From Batkoa obscura (taxonomy: Eukaryota; Entomophthoromycota; Entomophthoromycetes; Entomophthorales; Batkoaceae), in contig JASVEC010000023.1 of the NCBI GenBank assembly GCA_030770535.1, positions 558,001 to 622,000 on the forward strand: 64,000 bases of DNA. The letters are read 5' to 3'. Under the pieces are notes generated by a model. The model did not search any database. It saw only the letters and a list, made by a program, of their open reading frames with translations, and had not been told where the DNA came from. Each line of letters begins with the position of its first letter. The stretch's first letter is position 1. Shown in pieces: positions 1-10,561 of this stretch. The translations under genes and the position numbers were made by a program.

Positions 1-598
1 TTAAAGGTTCATAAATCCCTAATACGTATTCGAGAACGTAGATTAGCCCAATTTATTCCATGGGGGCCAGCCAGTATCCAAGTAGCCTTAACGCAGAAAT
101 CACCTTATGTACAAACGAGTCACAAAGTATCTGGGTTAATGTTAGCCAACCATACATCCATAACACAAGTAATTATTTGGTTTTGTATTAGAATTTATCT
201 CGAATTGTTTTTTTTAGTTATTTAAAAGAACCTTGGACCAATATACTAGATTAATGAGTCGTAAAGCTTACATTGATAATTATAAAAAATATCCTATATT
301 TTCAGATGGATTTGAAGAGTTTGATTCGTCAAGGTAATATTAACAATTTATTCTTTTAATTTCTATTTGATATGTATAAATTCAATTTATTTATCATTAT
401 AATAGAGAGGTGGTATTAGATTTAATGAATGAATATCATGCTTGTGAATCTCCTGATTTTGTTTCAAGGGTAAGTTTTTGTCTAAGTTTATTATTCCATT
501 ATTTGATTAATTTTTATTTCTTTTATTAGCAATCAACCCCTGTTCCTACACCAACTAGCTCTAGTCGACCTATTAGTTATAGAGGTTCTTACGAATAA
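1..598 (+). CDS. TUBG: gamma-tubulin, 3' end (partial)
   Basis: This is the C-terminal part of gamma-tubulin, the tubulin that nucleates microtubules at spindle pole bodies. The gene enters from the left edge and four exons can be read: 1..168, 218..333, 406..469 and 530..598, ending in TAA. The introns are 49-72 bases long with GTAATT/GTAATA/GTAAGT donors and TAG acceptors. The translation carries family landmarks: [29 protein letters not shown], a [23 protein letters not shown] helix and [13 protein letters not shown]. The tail is a Ser/Pro/Thr-rich stretch ending SYRGSYE. All phases join cleanly and there is no break. The identification rests on near-colinear similarity to the C-terminus of animal and fungal gamma-tubulins, so alpha or beta tubulin is unlikely. 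Confidence 0.93.
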
Positions 599-620
599 TT
601 ATTAGTTTATTTGGCATATT

Positions 621-673
621 ATTTTTATTTTTATTTTATTTTTATTTTTATTTTTATTTTTATTTTTATTTTT
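621..673. repeat. ATTTTT simple repeat
   Basis: A run of ATTTTT/ATTTT units begins about 20 bases after the gamma-tubulin stop. It probably lies in the 3' untranslated region. No role is implied. Confidence 0.85.
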
Positions 674-2064
674 GATATTTTTAATGTTATGTAAAGTTAA
701 TTATAGCAATTTTTAAAATCAGTTCAATGTTCAAAGGGACTTATAGCTGGCATCTTTTCTAATTAGAACTATAACAAATTTCAAAGAAATCGGATTTAAC
801 TAATTGATCATTTTTAGAACTCAAGGCTATCAAGGGTTTGTGTCTTATTTTCAGAAAAGAAATTCAGTTAATTAACAGTCGAAGAGAATTTAAATAGGAT
901 AAAGTTTTTAAATTTTCATAAAATAGGCTTACTATTATAAGTTCTGTATCCTAAAAAGTTTAGTAAAATTTCTAGTAGAGATCGCACTTCGAGATATATG
1001 GAAGTAGTTAAAAATATACATAAATTCAATAAAGATAGGTTTTTCTACCTTAGGTATAAAGAAGTTGTCAGGACCATTAATCAAATCTAATACTCTAATT
1101 AGCCGAGATTCAATGCAGGTTGAACGCTTTTTGAAAACTATTATAAAGATCAATACCAAAGTTGTTGGTAATTTTGATGATATATATTAAGTTGAATACA
1201 AGGTGGAGCTAATCAATGGATTTTACACTCATGGAAAGTACATAAATGATTGGAACTCTTCCTATAAAATACTTTTTTATTGAAAGTTTATTTATTTTAG
1301 AAAATAAAACTTTGCTTTTAAATCTTATCAGTCGCATTGATATAATTTAATTGATAGTATAATATTTACTTTACATTTGTCCAGGAAGGCTTCAGAACTT
1401 CTTATTACTGTTGATTAAGGATTGAGCTTATCTTGTATTACCTTTATCGATTTATCAGTTGATACATCACTAAGCTTAGTGACTTCAAAGCCCCTACGGT
1501 TTACACATAGTTTTACCAGGAGGTGAGGCAATGATTTATTCATTGAATATAGCTTTGAAGTATGGAGAACTGATAGCGAATATTATGATTAATTTAATAT
1601 ATTAAAGTTGAGAATATCATTTTAATATGATTCAATTTTATGATTGTGAAGTTAAAAGTAATTCGTATTGCTATAAAATAAAATGCCAATGACATAAATT
1701 TATAATATTTAGATTTATTATTTTAATTAAAAGAATTATAAATAAACAATGTGATTTTTATTTTGCATAGAACTTAAAAAGTGAAAGTGAAACTAGATTT
1801 ATTTTACAATTCTGTGAGACATGTAAAAGTGGAAATAAATAAAATTTAACTCATATTACTTATTATGCAGTAGAATATAGTCAAAATAGTGCTCTTCAAT
1901 AAAAATCATACATCAAATAGTAACATTTTAAATTTATATTTCTCCAATGACTAAAACTCAACTAATTTACAAGGAATATCGTGAAACAAAGAATTATTAA
2001 AACAGTATAAATCGAATCTAAAATATAATTCTATTGTAAAAAAACCAAATTTAATCCAACTGCA
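674..2064. other. intergenic, no gene recognised
   Basis: AT-rich DNA with only short, low-quality reading frames. The stretch at 1380-1600 is somewhat less AT-rich but gives no recognisable protein on either strand. The promoter of the CAP gene should lie at the right end. Confidence 0.6.
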
Positions 2065-3210
2065 ATGAATTCTTACCTTACTTTACTATTATTATCTACT
2101 TTAGTAAGCGATATCTTTGCTTATCCAAGTAACAGGTTACTTAAAAGAGATGAAGAGTTCCGTGAGCTGAATGAGGAAGGAAATGAGATGATCTGTCGAT
2201 TGAATGCTTTGCGTCGAGAAAATGGCAAAAAAAATATGCTACTTGACTACCGTATTACAGCAGCAGCCCAAAAACATGCTGAAGCAATGAAACAACATCA
2301 AACCTTGTCGCATGAAGGTTTTACTCCAGAAACCAAAGGGTTTATGGATCGAATTCATCTTGAAGGCTACAAAGGTGGCGCTGGTGCTGAAAATGTTTGT
2401 CAAGGCGCAAAAAATGCAGCTGATACCATTAAATGTTGGAAAAACTCCCCTGGGCACTTTGAAAATATGATGGGTGATAGTGATTGTTTTGGCTATGGAA
2501 GAGAAGATATTTATTCTGTTCAGGATTTTGCCAGCGGCGAAGCCTGTCAAGGTTACGGTGATATTGATTGTACTAAATACGGGATCGATGAAGGTTTAAA
2601 ACAAACTGTTGAAGGTGACGGATCCCAACCTGGGGATAAGAAGCCTGAGGAGGAGAAACCTGAAGATAAAAAACTGGGAAAGGAGCTGAATACAACAACT
2701 CCAAACAACAGCAGCCTAAATGAAGAAGGAAAAGAGATGATCTGTCGATTGAATGCTTTGCGTCGAGAAAATGGTAAAAGGGATGTGCTTTTAGATCATC
2801 GTATAATGCTTGCAGCACAAAAACATGCTGAAGCAATGAAACAACATCAAACCTTGTCGCATGAAGGTTTTACTCCAGAAACCAAAGGGTTTATGGATCG
2901 AATTCATCTTGAAGGCTACAAAGGTGGTGCAGGTGGTGAAAATATTTGTCAAGGTTCTGGTAATATTGTAGATGTTTTGAATTGCTGGAAAAATTCCCCA
3001 AATCACTTCAAAATTATGATGACGGATTATCAATGCTTTGGCTATGGTAGGGATCATGAATTTTGGGTTCAAGATTTTGCTAGTGGTGATAAGTGTATTG
3101 GTTATGGTGATATTAATTGTTCAAAATATGGGATAGACGAAATTTTAAAGCAACCTTTGGAAGGTGAGAAGCATCAGTTAGAGGATAAAAATCAGAAGGT
3201 AAAGAATTAG
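2065..3210 (+). CDS. secreted protein with two CAP (SCP/PR-1) domains
   Basis: A single-exon gene of 381 residues. Residues 1-19 form a signal peptide ending near FAYPS, and LLKRD may be a KR processing site. CAP domain 1 spans about 32-170 and CAP domain 2 about 216-353, joined by a Pro/Glu/Lys-rich linker (about 185-213). Each domain has the helix with HAEAMKQHQTLSHEGF, a G-G/A-ENVCQG or GENICQG strand, CWKNSPGHF or CWKNSPNHF, and VQDFASG followed by a C..YGDI.C pair. CAP proteins are extracellular and some bind sterols or lipids; the ligand here cannot be told. The two domains are a recent internal duplication: DNA at 2185-2225 and about 2270-2378 is repeated essentially identically 549 bases later. 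It is the last intact gene before a transposon-rich stretch. Confidence 0.88.
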   Translation: MNSYLTLLLLSTLVSDIFAYPSNRLLKRDEEFRELNEEGNEMICRLNALRRENGKKNMLLDYRITAAAQKHAEAMKQHQTLSHEGFTPETKGFMDRIHLEGYKGGAGAENVCQGAKNAADTIKCWKNSPGHFENMMGDSDCFGYGREDIYSVQDFASGEACQGYGDIDCTKYGIDEGLKQTVEGDGSQPGDKKPEEEKPEDKKLGKELNTTTPNNSSLNEEGKEMICRLNALRRENGKRDVLLDHRIMLAAQKHAEAMKQHQTLSHEGFTPETKGFMDRIHLEGYKGGAGGENICQGSGNIVDVLNCWKNSPNHFKIMMTDYQCFGYGRDHEFWVQDFASGDKCIGYGDINCSKYGIDEILKQPLEGEKHQLEDKNQKVKN

Positions 3211-3512
3211 AAGAGAATAACCAAAGCTATACTAAATCACTAAAAAGGAAATCTCTTTAACCAATTCATGTTAAATATAGTAGCCATTAAACTATTAAAA
3301 GATTAAATGAGAATTTTTCTAAAAGTCACAATGTTTTAAATTTAATCATCTTTTTCAAAATCAGTATTTTATACTGCTACTTGTTAAATAATACTTAAAT
3401 TAGTACATACTTTATTTGATTTTACCAAAATTAAATAATAAATCAAGTTCCATAAACTTAATAATGAAGATAATAAATTTAAATATTTTAAATAATCTTA
3501 TAAATTCAAATA
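3211..3512. other. intergenic, nothing recognised
   Basis: Very AT-rich sequence between the CAP gene and the LTR. It probably includes the CAP gene's 3' end. No reading frame or repeat stands out. Confidence 0.6.
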
Positions 3513-3977
3513 TGTGAAATCTGGTACTTAGTGTTTGGAGCCAAAAAACAGCTATTATCTGATTGACTACACTATAAGTCGAAAGGTCTTAGTTTATGTG
3601 ACTAAGATAGACTTAGATTATGAAGAACAGCATGTGATAGGCTACATGCTATGCAAAACAAATAGAATAGACAATACTAATGTAAAATCTATGTAAAATA
3701 CTATTAAGTAAACTTACTGGCTTTATTAAATGTTCGAGATATTAGGGAATAATTCAGTTAAAAAGCCTCGAACTACTATACTCTAAAATCTCTTTTATAC
3801 TCTGAAAAGTATAAATATCAAAATGAGAAGATAATATTCTTTGGGATGGAGCTAGAAATTCTCATAACAAATCAAACTAAGAACGTGGGATTGATTTTCT
3901 CTGAACTCAAGAATACAACAGCTTAGGCGATTGTTATGCTATAGTTAACCATGGGACTGACAAAGCGATATTTCACA
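3513..3977 (+). mobile_element. LTR fossil (solo-LTR-like), copy 1
   Basis: A 465-base block begins TGTGAAAT and ends ATTTCACA, the TG...CA inverted ends expected of a retrotransposon LTR. A TATA-like GTATAAATAT lies near 3809, about two thirds along. The same block occurs inverted at 45088-45551 over its whole length. No internal retrotransposon genes flank it, so it looks like a solo LTR. I see no clear target duplication at this copy. It abuts decayed transposase coding sequence on its right, so a short reading frame starting in the LTR end runs into the transposase remnant. Copia or gypsy family cannot be decided from an LTR alone. Divergence from copy 2 is visible, so it is not a fresh insertion. 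Confidence 0.7.
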
Positions 3978-4294
3978 AGAGCTACTTATAACAACCCAAG
4001 ATTTATGGAATTTTATAATAAAACAAAACAAAGAAAAGATATATTATCAAAGTTTACTATCGATAATAATAAACTTAATCAAGCAATGTATAAAATTAGT
4101 GCTCTAAGGGAAACAGGAAATAAAGATCAACAAGTAGCGTTATTATCAATATGATTATTCAAAAATAAGTAATAACAGTAGTAAAATATCAACATTACAA
4201 CCTATTATTAAAAATACAAAAAAAAATTGAAGATGACCAAATTGAAACTATTATACAATATTTACTAAATGATTCAACTATTTCATCAAGATTT

Positions 4295-4393
4295 GGGGCT
4301 GTTTTTTTTGGCTTCACTACTTTTTCCATCTTTTAAGCGTTATTTGGGTGGAAAAATTGTTAGTAAAATTCTTAAATACAGAAATACATCCCC
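4295..4393 (-). mobile_element. MITE copy 1, inside the transposase remnant
   Basis: About 99 bp with GGGGCTGT at the left end and ACATCCCC at the right end, flanked by a 4-bp duplication ATTT (4291-4294 and 4394-4397). It carries the family core CTTTTAAGCG and lies in the transposase remnant, so it is younger than that gene. In this orientation it has no stop and is read through in one frame. Confidence 0.85.
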
Positions 4394-5450
4394 ATTTAAT
4401 AAAAAAATGATGATAGTAAGTAAAAGTAGAAGAATGATACACAGTAAATATTTTAATGATCTAAGAGATAAAGCAGTAGCTAGGTCAACGTTTTTTAAAT
4501 ATATACCAAGTAGTTTCAAAAATCCAGCAAGAAAAACGGATTAATGTAATATATGTACCCAGTATGCAGTTAGAAAAAAGTTATTCGAAAATAAAATAAA
4601 TGCAGCAATAAAAAACAAAGCAGAGATAAAAGAAATTTTCAGTGAAGAAAGATTATACAAATTACACAAATTCTGTGTTGATACTCAAAAAAACACATTT
4701 AACAAAACTATTAAGAAACTAAATAATAAAAGTTGTATAATAGTTTTAGATTTTAAACAAAATATGGAAATAGGAGCAAGACTAGATTTAATAAATTTAG
4801 ATCATTATAATAAACAAGCTATATCGGCATTAGGTTTTGGCGTTTTATATTTAAAAGATGATAAAACAATAGGGGAAGTTTACTTTGGTTATTTATCTGG
4901 AATATTGAATTATGATTCAGCGTATGCAGGAGATTGTTTAATCGATTTAATCTCTACAGAGCTTTTATTTAAAAAGTTTACAAAAACTAATATATGGGGA
5001 GATACAGGAAATCATTTTAAATCCCAGGAGTTCCTACATTATGTGTTTAAAGAAATCCACAAAATAAATACTAGTTTGAATGTTAATCTTAATTTCTTTG
5101 CTGAGAATCATGGAAAAAGTATAGTTGATGAACATTTTGGAAACCTTTCAAAATGGAAAAGTAATTTTGAAATGTTAGGTAAAATAGAAGATATCAATCA
5201 ACTAATTTCAAGATTTAAGACTTTTATTTGCGAGCATGATGAAATTAATAACTCGACTGTTAATAATGGGAAAACAGATACAATTTTTAAAAAGTATGAA
5301 AGAAACAAAAACACAAAAAGAATAATATAGATGCAAGGTATTAAGAAGTATTTACAATTTATTAAATATAACAATAAATTACATTGTTATCCAGTATTTG
5401 ATACATAAAAAAAAGCAATATAGTTCCAATTAGAGTTATAGAGTCTATAG

Positions 5451-5483
5451 AAAATAGAAAATAGAAAATAGAAAATAGAAAAA
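5451..5483. repeat. AAAATAG tandem repeat
   Basis: Four to five perfect 7-base units (AAAATAG) lie within the 3' part of the transposase remnant. Confidence 0.85.
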
Positions 5484-5567
5484 TTAAAAGATCAATCCCA
5501 GCTTATCTTACGAAGATGACAGAGAATTTAAAATTTTCGATATTTACTAAGCAAGTAGTCTGTTGAA

Positions 5568-6070
5568 TGATAGAAATAGATTGTTAAATGTTAAGATTAC
5601 TTAAGTTATTAATAGCTAAGTTAATAAATAGTCAAAGAACAAGTAACTGTAATAATATGTAAAAACTATTATCACTTGTACTATATAGGGATGTTTAATT
5701 ATAGTTTTGAGGCTAACCACTCCCTCCAATGCAGCTATTTATTAACTTGGCAATATATTAGTAAGTAATTATAACATTAAAATAGTTTAGTTATTTGATA
5801 ATAAATCTGCAATGTTGGTTGTAAAGTGCTCATAATAAATATTTCTCAATAAAGTTTTATAAGAATATGTATTTGAGATTTAGTAGAAATTCAACTAACT
5901 TACAGTATGAACTATAATAGAATGATTTAGAACTGTGTTTAGGTACTTTTGTTTTAATAAAAAATTTGATTTTATAGAATTTTAAGCGAAGTTTTTAAAA
6001 TACAATTCTTTTCAAAAATTGGATAAAATAATGAAACTAATTCAGACAACCCCATATACTCCAAAGATAG
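5568..6070. other. intergenic, nothing recognised
   Basis: AT-rich, stop-dense DNA on both strands between the transposase remnant and a short coding-like fragment. Confidence 0.55.
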
Positions 6071-6252
6071 ATTGAAAAGAGAAAACCTCCGAATACTGTT
6101 ACTAGTCTAACTTTTATTGACCTAGACGTTCATTTGGATAACAATAACAATAGTGACAACGGTGATACTTTTTCATATTGTTATAAAATGAATGGTAATA
6201 ACGTTAGTCTAACTGGTAATTTAAACCTGAATCAAATAGGAAATATGAATAT
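6071..6252 (+). pseudogene. coding-like fragment cut by MITE copy 2
   Basis: An open stretch of about 60 codons reads IEKRKPPNTVTSLTFIDLDV, then a DNNNNSDNG-type polar tract and NLNLNQIGNMNM, and runs straight into a MITE. Codon use resembles that of the window's secreted genes, but there is no start codon and no continuation beyond the MITE that I can recognise. It may be the remnant of a secreted Asn-rich protein. The family is not recognised, and chance openness cannot be excluded. Confidence 0.3.
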
Positions 6253-6350
6253 GTGGATGTATTTTTTTATTTAGAAATTTTACTAATAATATTTCCGCCC
6301 AAATAGCGCTTAAAAAACAAAAAAAGTAATCAAACCAAAAAAACATCCCC
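6253..6350 (+). mobile_element. MITE copy 2
   Basis: 98 bp, GTGGATGT to ACATCCCC, with ATAT on both sides (6249-6252 and 6351-6354). It contains the core AAATAGCGCTTAAA. Confidence 0.85.
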
Positions 6351-6955
6351 ATATGGTCAATCAAGGGAATTGTTAAGTTAATGAGACTACCCTTCGCCAT
6401 CTTTCAGAGCTTAGAGAAGATAACACAAGAATACCATCAACTTTGTAACTATATAATACCATATTGCTTATACTCCCAACCATTTAAAATGAAACGCAAG
6501 TTATCTTTGTCGAATTCAATAAGACAAATAATAGTTACTACAATTTTTTATTTTATTTGAAGCTATGATCAAGCTCTGGAATTTATTATACCAAATTAGC
6601 TTAAAATTAAATTTCAAGTCGAACTTTTTAAAAACATTTTATTTTTTAATTTATTAAGTGTATAGCTAGCTGTATAGTTGACAGAACATATTTAAACATA
6701 GTGGATGCTGACTTTAATTTTTGAAGCTGCCAAAAAAACCTTTATTAATAGAAGCTTATAAATTAGGTATATACCTAACTTAAATCTAACTTTGACTGTT
6801 ATCATTGTTTTTGTTTATAGTTTATAAAACTTATAGACTATCTATAACTCCGAAAAATTAAAAAAATCCACTCATCTCCCTATCAACTCACTTATTCTTC
6901 TTCTACTAAAGGCTAACTATTCTATATTAATGTTAGTTCAAGTGGTTTTACATAT
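6351..6955. other. intergenic, nothing recognised
   Basis: AT-rich spacer between two MITEs. Short runs around 6380-6480 look slightly more complex but give no recognisable protein. Confidence 0.5.
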
Positions 6956-7054
6956 AGGGATGTATTTTTGTGTTCAAGAATTTTACTAACAATTTTTTTA
7001 CTTAAATAGCGCTTAAAAAAATGGAAAAGTAATGAAATCAAAAAAAACATCCTC
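6956..7054 (+). mobile_element. MITE copy 3
   Basis: AGGGATGT to ACATCCTC, flanked by ATAT on both sides. It lies 49 bases from copy 4, which is in the opposite orientation. Confidence 0.83.
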
Positions 7055-7103
7055 ATATAGATTCATTATTTCTAATTGACTATTTGTCCATTTTATAGCA
7101 TAA

Positions 7104-7201
7104 GGGAGTGTTTTTTTTGACTTCATTATTTTTCCATTTTTTAAGCGCTATTTGAGTGGAAAATTTGTTGGTAAAATTCTTAAATACAAAAATACATCCC
7201 C
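7104..7201 (-). mobile_element. MITE copy 4
   Basis: GGGAGTGT to ACATCCCC with a 4-bp duplication ATAA (7100-7103 and 7202-7205). This differs from the ATAT of its neighbour and so supports a true 4-bp target duplication. Confidence 0.86.
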
Positions 7202-7872
7202 ATAAGATTTAAAAAATTAGTGCAAACACTGAAATACGAAAAGACACTTTTAGATAGATTATTTTTTTAAATTCTGCTATCTACTTTTAGGCTTTCTTGA
7301 GTCCACCTTAGCTCAATAAAAGTCTGTATTTATATTGTTATCAGAAATGTGCTACTTATACAAGATCTGGACTGGAGACTCATTGATTCCCCATTAGTCT
7401 TTATCATTATTTTTAAATATCTAAGTGATTAGGGTACCCACCTTATAAATCAATCAAAGGTTATTACTAAAGGTATATAAATATAGTATACTAAAAAATC
7501 ATTATAATAAAATTTACTGTTTTTGTAAGATTTTAAGTAAAAAAATAAAATCACAAATTAGTCATAAACTACAATATTAAAAATAATAGTTCAAAATAGA
7601 TAAAAATAAAAAGTGGCGATAATTATAATGAAAAGCCTATTAAATGTAAATAGTTCTTATTGATGCATTTTTTGCTTTGAATATCTTATAAACACAGATG
7701 AACAAAAAACAGAATATATATTAAATTACACTATACTTTATTGATTAATTAAAATTTCAGCCTTTAAATGATATTAATATGCTTCAACTATAGTAAATAA
7801 CTGGAACGATATTTAACAAGCATTAGAGCCATTATGAAAGGTGAGAGGCAAAAAGTTAAGGAGTTATATGAA
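7202..7872. other. intergenic, 3' side of ADV-repeat gene A
   Basis: AT-rich sequence with no supported gene. The right end should hold the polyadenylation region of the minus-strand gene that ends at 7873. Confidence 0.55.
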
Positions 7873-8868
7873 TTAATTTTTGTGTTTCAATACTTCAACA
7901 TCAGCATCGACGTTTGCAAGATGAGGTCCATTCTTAGTACCTAATACATCAGCATCGACATCGGCTGATACTAAAGAGTTACCACGTCCATCTTTGGCAA
8001 CATCAGCTTTAACTTTAGCTTGAGCTAATCCGTCTTTATTCAATACATGTGCATCGACATCAGCTGATACTAAAGATTGTCCATTGCTGCCTTTGGCAAC
8101 ATCAGCTTTGACTTTAGCATCAACTAATCCTTTTTTACTTAAAACATCAGCATCAATATCAGCTGATACTAAAGAATTTCCACGTCCATCTTTAGCAACA
8201 TCAGCCTTAACATCAGCATTAAGTAGCCCATCTTTGGATAATGCTTTTGCTCTGATATCAGCATCAATCAAAGCTTGACCATTTTTACCTTTGAGAACAT
8301 CAGCTTTAACTCCTAAGTCTAATAAACCACAGTTACTAAGAAGATCAAGGTCAACATCAGCATTGACAAGGTTTAAGACATTAGCACCAATATTCAATCC
8401 TAATAAACCTCTTTTTGGACGACATGGACGCTTTCCATTGTTACCGTTACCACTTCCGTTATTTCCTCCATTATTTCCTCCATTGTTACCACCGTTGTTA
8501 CCTCCATTATTTCCTCCATTATTACCACCGTTGTTACCTCCATTATTTCCTCCATTGTTACCACCGTTGTTACCTCCATTATTTCCTCCATTGTTACCTC
8601 CATTATTTCCTCCATTGTTACCACCGTTGTTACCTCCATTATTTCCTCCATTATTACCTCCATTATTACCTCCATTATGCCCTCCATGTTTATAACCATT
8701 ATTGAAGTATCTTCTATTTAATAAACTTTCGATAGCATCTGAATCGCTTCCAGTAGGCATAGTTCTTAACAAACTATTGTTGACTAAGCTTGGGTCTTCT
8801 AAAAAGATAGGGGCAGATAGTACATTAGATAAGGAAGGAACTAAAAGTAGAGTGTATTTTAAAAGCAT
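7873..8868 (-). CDS. secreted Asn/Gly-rich ADV-repeat protein A
   Basis: A single-exon gene of 331 residues. A signal peptide (about 1-18, MLLKYTLLLVPSLSNVLSAP) is followed by a short spacer and then a low-complexity tract of NNGG units (about 58-140, begun by HGGHNGG). Next come a basic KRPCRPKRG and a C-terminal module of four 33-residue repeats with consensus S-K-x-G-L-x-x-A-x-V-K-A-D-V-A-K-x-x-x-G-x-S-L-V-S-A-D-x-D-A-D-V-L, plus a half repeat. It ends VEVLKHKN. The two cysteines, in KRPC and SNCG, are conserved in its two neighbours and may pair. I do not recognise the family. A cell-wall or extracellular matrix role is inference from secretion, low complexity and regular strand-like repeats. 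The C-terminal half is identical at protein level to gene B. Confidence 0.85.
   Translation of the reverse strand: MLLKYTLLLVPSLSNVLSAPIFLEDPSLVNNSLLRTMPTGSDSDAIESLLNRRYFNNGYKHGGHNGGNNGGNNGGNNGGNNGGNNGGNNGGNNGGNNGGNNGGNNGGNNGGNNGGNNGGNNGGNNGGNNGGNNGGNNGSGNGNNGKRPCRPKRGLLGLNIGANVLNLVNADVDLDLLSNCGLLDLGVKADVLKGKNGQALIDADIRAKALSKDGLLNADVKADVAKDGRGNSLVSADIDADVLSKKGLVDAKVKADVAKGSNGQSLVSADVDAHVLNKDGLAQAKVKADVAKDGRGNSLVSADVDADVLGTKNGPHLANVDADVEVLKHKN
8457..8690 (-). repeat. coding minisatellite, 12-bp NNGG units
   Basis: Tandem 12-base units (GGN GGN AAY AAY on the coding strand) encode the NNGG tract of gene A. Two unit types alternate in higher-order groups (GGAGGAAATAAT-like and GGTGGTAACAAC-like), as expected of expansion by slippage and unequal crossing over. 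Confidence 0.9.
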
Positions 8869-9652
8869 ATTTTTAGTTGTTATGTAATATTAAAGTAAGT
8901 AGTTTAAACTGCTTTTTTTATAAACTTTTACTCGCTTTTTAGGCCCCTTTTATATTCTTTATTTCAAACTACCAAACTATGACTTTTAATTTCAATTTTT
9001 GCCCCTAGAAATCTACTAACTTAAAACGTATTTTAATATACTTTGTAATATTAAATTTTTATGCTTTTTTACATCACATTTTCAATGACTAAACTGTACT
9101 TCCCCTTAAAAACATTAAACTAGTTTTGTATTTTGAATCAAGTTTTCTATTCAAACTTGGTCTGCTCTTTTAATTCATCCCTTAATTTTATACTTTTTCA
9201 ATTTAAGCTAACTTTTTATTCTTACTCCATCCTATTTTTAGGTATTTAATCCAAATTTCTTATTTTTTCTATTTGGGTTTTTTAACACATGTTTTAATTT
9301 TTTTAATGGCTATTCTAGCTATATAATAATAAATCAAATATGCGTTAATAGTTTATTTTCATCATAATAAATTGACATTTTTGGTATGTTTAATGTCATA
9401 ATTTATTATATTGTGTGTTATTGTATTTCCAAGAGTCAATTATTTAGCTAGTATTTACTTCAAAATTCAATGATAATTTAAATGACTCAAGGCCATCCAA
9501 CTAATAACAACACCTTAAATAAATAATATGAGTTGAAAATTATAACAAAAGAGTGATAGAAAAATGAAAAAAGTTGCTTGATACATGTACGTTTTGTTTT
9601 TTACATCAATCAAAGGAAATTTAAGTTATATGAATAAAAAGAAATTCGATAT
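8869..9652. other. upstream region of gene A, no gene
   Basis: The promoter of minus-strand gene A must lie in its first few hundred bases. Long T-rich runs and a TATATAATAA near 9322 are visible. No gene is supported. Confidence 0.5.
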
Positions 9653-9741
9653 AGGGATGTGTTTTTTAAGAATTTACTAGCAATTTTTCTACTCAAAGAG
9701 CGTTTAGGAAATGAAAAAAATAAGACCAAAAAAACACCCCT
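9653..9741 (+). mobile_element. MITE copy 5 (slightly short)
   Basis: 89 bp from AGGGATGT to ACACCCCT, flanked by ATAT (9649-9652 and 9742-9745). About nine bases shorter than the family norm. Confidence 0.82.
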
Positions 9742-10561
9742 ATATATTCATAGCAAAAGGCTCTGAACGATGCTACAAAAATAGATTAAACTATGCAATA
9801 ATTGAAGAAAAGGAAATTCAGTCATTAATACACTGTTATAAAATAGTAATGCTCAAGTAAGAACATTATATATGATAGCAAATCAAGTACTCACAAATAA
9901 CCAAATAGAAGAACATAAACTATCATCCTGATATTAATTAATTGTTGCTTTTCTTTATTCAAGTATGTCAATTTACAATTATTTTCAAATATATAATTTT
10001 CTGATTCATGCATCTTAAATGAACTAAATGTTTTGTTAATAAAGTTAAATTCAAATCATTGGGAATTTTGATTAAATATAAATTTGACAGGAAATCTTTT
10101 GCTAGAAAATAGTCTAGGTAAATCACGTTATGTATTAAAATCTTTATAAATACTGTGACTTTTGTTTTCAAAGTTACTATCAGAACTGGCTGTCTTAATT
10201 ATACAATACGATTTCTTAATAACATTTATAATAGTATATCTATTAACCATCTATTAACTATTTATTTTAATGAGTATAACCATCAATCTTCTCATGCTTA
10301 GTTACTTTAACTTGTAATAAGAGAAATTATTTGTTTTAAGAAAAATTATCTTAAAAATCAGCTTTAGCTATACAAACTACATAATAAACTGTTTTTAAAC
10401 TAACTCGTTAAATAAAATCAAGATTTTAAAGTGAAATTTAAGTTGATAAATTATTTATTCAACTTGATAAAACCTAACTCATATTATTAACAAATAATTA
10501 AACAACAAAACAACTAAAGTTAATAATTTTTATTTGATTAAGAAGAATATAATGAAATTAA
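9742..10561. other. intergenic, no gene recognised
   Basis: AT-rich. A weak coding-like run at 9750-9930 (Gln/Asn-rich, with stops) could be gene debris, but I cannot assign it. The reading frame at 9968-10171 looks fortuitous. Confidence 0.5.

Larger units (their letters stand above)
3978..5567 (+). mobile_element. decayed DNA-transposon transposase with nested MITE
   Basis: Coding-like sequence in one orientation extends from the LTR edge to about 5567. The best preserved part (about 4545-5330) contains VLDFKQN, WGDTGNHFKS and ENHGKSIVDEHFGNL, spaced as the acidic residues of a DDE/RNase H-fold catalytic core would be. A CNIC near the start of that part could be a zinc-finger remnant. The gene is broken at several points and is interrupted by a MITE at 4295-4393. 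Terminal repeats of the parent element were not found. The superfamily is not recognised, and the call as a cut-and-paste transposase is inference from the core motifs and the mobile-element setting. Confidence 0.5.

Noticed and set aside
935-1159. 74-codon minus-strand frame upstream of the CAP gene
   Set aside because: Composition is that of random AT-rich DNA, with no recognisable motif or neighbouring exon.
8084-8705. Several plus-strand frames opposite the NGG tract (Pro/Leu- and His/Tyr/Leu-rich)
   Set aside because: They are mirror frames of the 12-base repeat and the ADV repeats, with no independent coding signal.
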